Source: Thermothelomyces thermophilus ATCC 42464 (Eukaryota > Ascomycota > Sordariomycetes > Sordariales > Chaetomiaceae). Taken from it: a stretch of DNA of 64,000 nucleotides. The notes beneath the pieces are model-generated. The model saw nothing but the letters and a program-made list of their open reading frames with translations, had not been told where the DNA came from and did no database searches. Where the stretch lies: contig NC_016476.1 of assembly GCF_000226095.1 (NCBI RefSeq), forward strand, positions 2,480,001 through 2,544,000, written 5' to 3'. Position 1 is the first letter of the stretch. Each line of letters starts with the position of its first letter. A program made the translations under genes and the position numbers. Positions 61,001 through 64,000 of the stretch are shown piece after piece.

Positions 61001-62101
61001 GGGAAGGCCGAGCCCGCCGTTGCTTTCCCAGACCATCGGGTCTGCGCCGGCCTGACTCCCAAGCTGCGCCACCAGATCGCCGCCATTCCGACCCACCCGT
61101 ACGGTATGTCCTTTGCCAGGGCGTGGCACGGGGGCGACGGCGTCATGACGCTGGCCGACAGGGCCCTCTTCCCGGCCGACGGCGCTCGCGTCAGCCCAAT
61201 CTCGCAGGGATGGCGCCGCGTCAGGCCGGGGGACGTCTTCCAGACGGTGACCACGCGCAGCCAGCCGACGGACGCGAGGGCTGGCACGGGCCTGCACTGG
61301 ATCGATAATCGGCCGCTGACGGTCCAGGAGATCAGGAGGGCGCAGGGATTCCCGGATCAAGAGGTACTGCTGGGCACATTGGCAGACCAGTGGAAGTTGG
61401 TGGGCAATAGTGTTGCCCGGCAGATGGCGCTGGCGCTGGGGCTGCGATTCCGCGAGGCATGGGCTCGCAGCTCTGCCACACTGGAGGGGAGAGAAGGGAG
61501 CTCAAAGGCGAGCGCCAGTGTGGGCGTCAGCCTTGAGGGGACGCCGGTTGTGGATGCGGGAATGGTGAAGCGGACCGGACGCCGTCCGAGCACGCCCCGG
61601 GAGATTGTCGACCTCACTGCAGCGGTCGAGGATGAGCCGAGAGCAGTAGAAACGGATAACGAGCAGACACAGTGCGACTTTCGCGAGATTATCGACCTCA
61701 CCTTGGCGCCAGATACGACTGAACGAGCTAGCCGTCGTCGCGGGGGCTCGCAAGAGCTATCAGCCAATATCAACACGATCAGGAAACGGCGTCTGTCCCA
61801 GCGTCAGCAGGCAGCACCAGAGGCACGATCTTCAAAAGTTGGACGATTAGAAAGCAGGGAGTCGACGCCGGCTCCACCACGACTCACGGCACCCGAGCCC
61901 AGGCCTATGCCGGGTGGTGGTAATGATGTCCGGGCACGGCTGGCAGATCCCCGACCCGTGGTTCCGCCGAGCCCGGCCGTAGAAGGGGAAAAACCAGCAA
62001 GGGCAGGCCCGACAATTGTTCGACTGTGGTCACCGGAAGAGCTAGGAAGCAATGAACCAGGGCCAAACGGCGACGACCTCCATCAGTTTACTGATTATTA
62101 G
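58055..62101 (+). CDS. dim-2: DIM-2-type cytosine-5 DNA methyltransferase
   Basis: C5-cytosine DNA methyltransferase orthologous to Neurospora DIM-2, responsible for DNA methylation in heterochromatin guided by HP1 and H3K9me3. Single exon of 1348 residues from the ATG at 58055. The N-terminal ~110 residues are weakly conserved, ending in RSKHIRVDLPPSTLVHP (Neurospora RSKHITVDLPVSTLINP). An RFTS-like domain follows (about 150-270; FAEIELESFSFYIN ... FLWVADLAKHVVDF), then a BAH domain (about 450-570) with RVGDTISTPRDGE and HCTCQEG. The methyltransferase motifs are complete: I MDLFCGSGNFGRGLEEG (~743), IV GSPCPGFSLL (Cys ~826), VI ENV, VIII PQGRSRVFLY and X QWKLVGNSVARQMALALG (~1112). The C-terminal ~220 residues are disordered and carry REIVDLT (1182-1188) and REIIDLT (1210-1216), which look like SUMO-interaction motifs. 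All catalytic residues are present. DIM-2 is not the RIP enzyme (RID). Confidence 0.95.
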   Translation: MSASVTCPVEEHDPLGQTRAGPDPSLRLQGQDWEAAPAGTPTIHALALESDSRPFVESQNEGVVLGLPRGQGQDPPLPESSRASSQTLADQGSVSSGSAAYEVCRSKHIRVDLPPSTLVHPKSQYQGYVPPLPPTPESDAVLSLLELAGSRKKKGFAEIELESFSFYINSAVYPYEMRPLQHMATRIGHDQFYFDGVLRVGGTRHYVQNVEVSELPIGNYGTEHATVRGQIWARSRLNSKADVYYLLTQPSKEYDRFYAPFLWVADLAKHVVDFSAAMIDRGRPVQINSFKAHFMRWLRRTHGNSPEFRRWRAQHPSGDYRTSVAANIDFIWKEVNGVLGRKKALSMPLFQETVFFTRYKQTVSRPLPMVVQGRESAAPTIVTPYVKDCFGHMVIGKILKAIKNPIARARIPVRQHSDMSGERSSALPDRLPSSKRTRTSEACFIPLDAIERIRVGDTISTPRDGETTDTKWRNMASKGAAKDDRWFGLVQRVHVANDGSRSFDVTWFYRPVETPCCMMKYPWPNELFLSDHCTCQEGHRSRVKEHEVLGVHNIDWFGSPEKGGGGEFFVRQTYLVEDRRWVTLQKAHMVCSHGREKLGCKTGDTVLAVLSKSPEANAEPYEVVKVFRQGDHQFVRLRRLLRRCQVDPQADTAPNELVYTDQLVVAKPDKVIGKCAIRFFRPTEQVPTPYDRGGTGNLFYITHRLVSGDDGGEKCVPFDGDFPTSLRQGFDPAQPVPRRLRGMDLFCGSGNFGRGLEEGGAVEMLWANDIWDRAIHTYMANSPEPKSIKPFLGSVDDLLRRALQGKYAENVPRPGEVEFISAGSPCPGFSLLTPDKTTLAQVKNQSLVASFASFVDFYRPKYGILENVVTIVQARHNRSQDVLSQLFCAIVGMGYQAQLVLGDAWSHGAPQGRSRVFLYFAAPGLHLPDAPLLSHSHYAGVNSRGLGEMCNGEPFVSRSFQPTPFKYVSAAEGTSDLPLIGDGKAEPAVAFPDHRVCAGLTPKLRHQIAAIPTHPYGMSFARAWHGGDGVMTLADRALFPADGARVSPISQGWRRVRPGDVFQTVTTRSQPTDARAGTGLHWIDNRPLTVQEIRRAQGFPDQEVLLGTLADQWKLVGNSVARQMALALGLRFREAWARSSATLEGREGSSKASASVGVSLEGTPVVDAGMVKRTGRRPSTPREIVDLTAAVEDEPRAVETDNEQTQCDFREIIDLTLAPDTTERASRRRGGSQELSANINTIRKRRLSQRQQAAPEARSSKVGRLESRESTPAPPRLTAPEPRPMPGGGNDVRARLADPRPVVPPSPAVEGEKPARAGPTIVRLWSPEELGSNEPGPNGDDLHQFTDY

Positions 62102-63284
62102 TAATTAAGTCGGATTGCATAGCTTGTGTCAGCAGAGTCTAGATTCTGCATTTCGGTGGCAGCATTGAATTTTGAAACATTGTGCGAACAAAACTGAGAG
62201 ATTCAACCTCCAAACGACCGCAAGTGCAACACTCTTCTCTCTCCGAAGAGTAAGATGCATATATTTTAAGGTAGGCACGGAGTGCGTAGAGACAGAAGTC
62301 GAGACCACGGAAACCCCATGCTTCTTGCTACAGTGGTCTCAGCGCTTGCTAAGGTGGGAAATTTGGTTGGCTGTCATCTCTCAATTCCGCGCCTGCCTTT
62401 CGTAGCCAGCCAATTAGAACCCGCCCGCGGTTGCCGCAAGGGCGATCCAGAAACAACCACCAAAATGCACGGAAGGTAGCCTCAAGACGAGGCGCTTACA
62501 CCAAACAAATAGTGAACATCGAGAATTACGAGGCAAGGGCACATAGCCCGAGGGGCCCGTCAAACATGGCGGCTTTTCAAACATCCCCAGGTTTCTGTGA
62601 GGCGATTGGATGCGGATCAACGCGACCATGGCGGCCGCAGGCACCCCCGTCATCTCGCATGCTGAAGAAGCACACCATGCTCCCTCTCCCAGGTCCGAGG
62701 GACAAATCCTGACCGTTCGACTTGCCGCGCCGCGTCGGCCGCCTGACGCGCTTGGGTAGACGGGACAATAGCTCAAAGCTACCTTAGCACGGACAGCGTT
62801 GCTGTTCTTTTGCGACGGCGACCAGGAGACGATGGAGTCATCGTTCAGCGGTCGCTCTTCGGAACTCTAGTCATTTCTTCTCCCCTGCATATCTTTCTTT
62901 CACCTCTCCGTTCCCCTCTCTCCTCTACCAGGTCCGTCGCGGTCATCCAGTCGTTTTCCCTTGTCCATATCTTTTGGCTGTTCGTGGCCGGGTCCTTTTT
63001 GTCACCATTTGTGTCCTTTGTCATTCACATTGCCCGTGATTGTTCCAGGCTGGCTTGGTGATAATCGCCAACTGCCAAAGAACGGATACTTCTTTTTAAT
63101 CATCCCGCGACAGCAAACCTCTCTTTTTGTTCTCCTCATTAGTCTTATTTCTCTCGTTCTTGTCTCGGGCAGGCCCTCTCCGCAACAGTCTTGACGTCTT
63201 TCCCCCTCTTCCCGTCATCGGCTTCAGAAAGGGAAACACACGCAGACACACACTCATACGCTCATACCCACACGCGCAGCAAGG
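62102..63284. other. Intergenic region before the secreted-protein gene
   Basis: 1.2 kb. The second half (about 62870-63280) is C/T-rich and ends in an ACACA-rich leader, as is common in 5' UTRs of strongly expressed fungal genes. No gene seen in the rest. Confidence 0.55.
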
Positions 63285-64000
63285 ATGCGTACGACAACAC
63301 TGATATTACACGCCCTGTCGCTCGTCGCCTCCGCCGATGCGGGCCCTCTGAGGAACCAATCATGGCGACGGGCACAGGCACTCAGGATACCAAGACAAGC
63401 AGAATCCGGCTCCGAACGCGTGGCGAGTAATTCAACAGAGAGCGCTTCTCCGTCGCTGCCGGCAACAATAACGACTACTACCGACGCCGAGTGCTCCGAC
63501 ATTCCTACCTTGTCAGCCACGTCATCGCTGTCGTCGTTGTTGACATCCATTGTATTCTCAGAAAGCTCCACCTTTGTCACTCCGATGATAACGGTGAATC
63601 CAACTTCTTCCAGCTCAGAGCGTCCACTCTCAGGCGGCCTCGGGTCTTCAACGTCCAGTGGGACACTGCTCCACAGCGCTGTCGAACTTTCCCTCACGAG
63701 CACGACGACCGGGAGGCCTGTGGTGACCTCCTTCAGACAGGATCCAGATGCATCGTCCACTTTGTCGTCGCTTACAGCGCCCGAGAGCTCTGATTTGTTG
63801 TCAAGTATCAGCGCTACCACTGGCACGCTCATCTTGGGTACCGGGTCCGGCCAGGTTTCATCGACTTCTGGCTTCTTCTTGAACTCAACGGCCACGGCGA
63901 CTACCTTGGGCTCCGCCACGATCACAGGGCTTCCCAGTTCTGCCGCTCTCTCTTCCAGCTCCTCCTCTACGGCCCCCGTCGTCACAGGGTCGCCCAACCC
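63285..64000 (+). CDS. Ser/Thr-rich secreted or cell-wall protein, 5' part
   Basis: The frame is open from the ATG at 63285 to the right edge of the window (238 codons), so the gene is 3'-truncated by the window. The N-terminus is a signal peptide (MRTTTLILHALSLVASADAG, likely cut after ADA). Beyond ~50 residues the translation is dominated by Ser, Thr, Ala, Leu and Gly with scattered Pro, as in mucin-like or GPI-anchored wall proteins. Sequons NQS and NST (twice) are present. A dibasic RR follows NQSW and could be a Kex2-type site. No catalytic domain is visible in this part. The opposite strand is also open over the same stretch, but it lacks signal peptide and natural composition. Being beside the GPI-synthesis gene cluster-wise means nothing here: GPI1 is 22 kb away. 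A GPI-anchor signal cannot be tested because the 3' end is missing. Confidence 0.65.
   Translation, partial: MRTTTLILHALSLVASADAGPLRNQSWRRAQALRIPRQAESGSERVASNSTESASPSLPATITTTTDAECSDIPTLSATSSLSSLLTSIVFSESSTFVTPMITVNPTSSSSERPLSGGLGSSTSSGTLLHSAVELSLTSTTTGRPVVTSFRQDPDASSTLSSLTAPESSDLLSSISATTGTLILGTGSGQVSSTSGFFLNSTATATTLGSATITGLPSSAALSSSSSSTAPVVTGSPN

Noticed and set aside
63254-63997. 247-codon open frame on the minus strand
   Set aside because: It is antisense to a frame with a signal peptide and Ser/Thr-rich secreted composition. Its acidic, Val-rich translation is the expected mirror of Ser/Thr codons.

Overview
The window is nuclear DNA of a filamentous ascomycete, most probably a sordariomycete near Neurospora/Chaetomium. 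The genes are interrupted by short GT-AG introns, usually 50-160 nt, often with a CTGAC/CTAAC branch-site-like sequence. Coding regions are GC-rich. The products include proteins typical of Pezizomycotina: a DIM-2-type DNA methyltransferase with a BAH domain, a nucleus-encoded ATP9 with a Neurospora-like presequence, and cofactor-independent phosphoglycerate mutase. The species call is inference, because no search could be run. Exon borders were worked out by eye from splice signals, reading phase and remembered family sequences.

Layout, left to right: RINT1/Tip20 (+, 5' end missing); YMC1-like mitochondrial carrier (-); COG3 (-) divergent from FMP25-like RCC1 protein (+); tyrosine phosphatase (+); a 4.7-kb stretch with no gene I can support; LST7/folliculin (+) convergent with proteasome ATPase RPT3 (-); an unknown 152-residue protein (+); kinetochore NSL1/Mis14 (+) convergent with SEC14 (-); prefoldin 3 PAC10 (-) divergent from vacuolar protease PEP4 (+); exosome RRP6 (-) divergent from MDM35 (+); a small membrane protein (+) ending 29 nt before GPI1 (+); tubulin cofactor C (+) convergent with MED9 (-); MED9 divergent from iPGM (+); ATP9 (-); SAS2-like MYST acetyltransferase (-) divergent from a large mitochondrial-targeted protein (+); DIM-2 (+); and a Ser/Thr-rich secreted protein (+) that runs off the right edge.

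The genes are single-copy housekeeping functions: membrane traffic (RINT1, COG3, SEC14), mitochondria (carrier, FMP25, MDM35, ATP9, the 1150-residue protein), chromatin and RNA (SAS2-like, DIM-2, RRP6, MED9), protein turnover and folding (RPT3, PEP4, PAC10, TBCC) and GPI-anchor synthesis (GPI1). They do not form a cluster or a single pathway. I saw no transposon, provirus, CRISPR array, rRNA or convincing tRNA. The most interesting points are the small membrane ORF packed against GPI1, two SUMO-interaction-like motifs in the DIM-2 tail, a 9-mer (TACTCCGTA) repeated only between genes, and terminal-exon oddities in ATP9 and MDM35.
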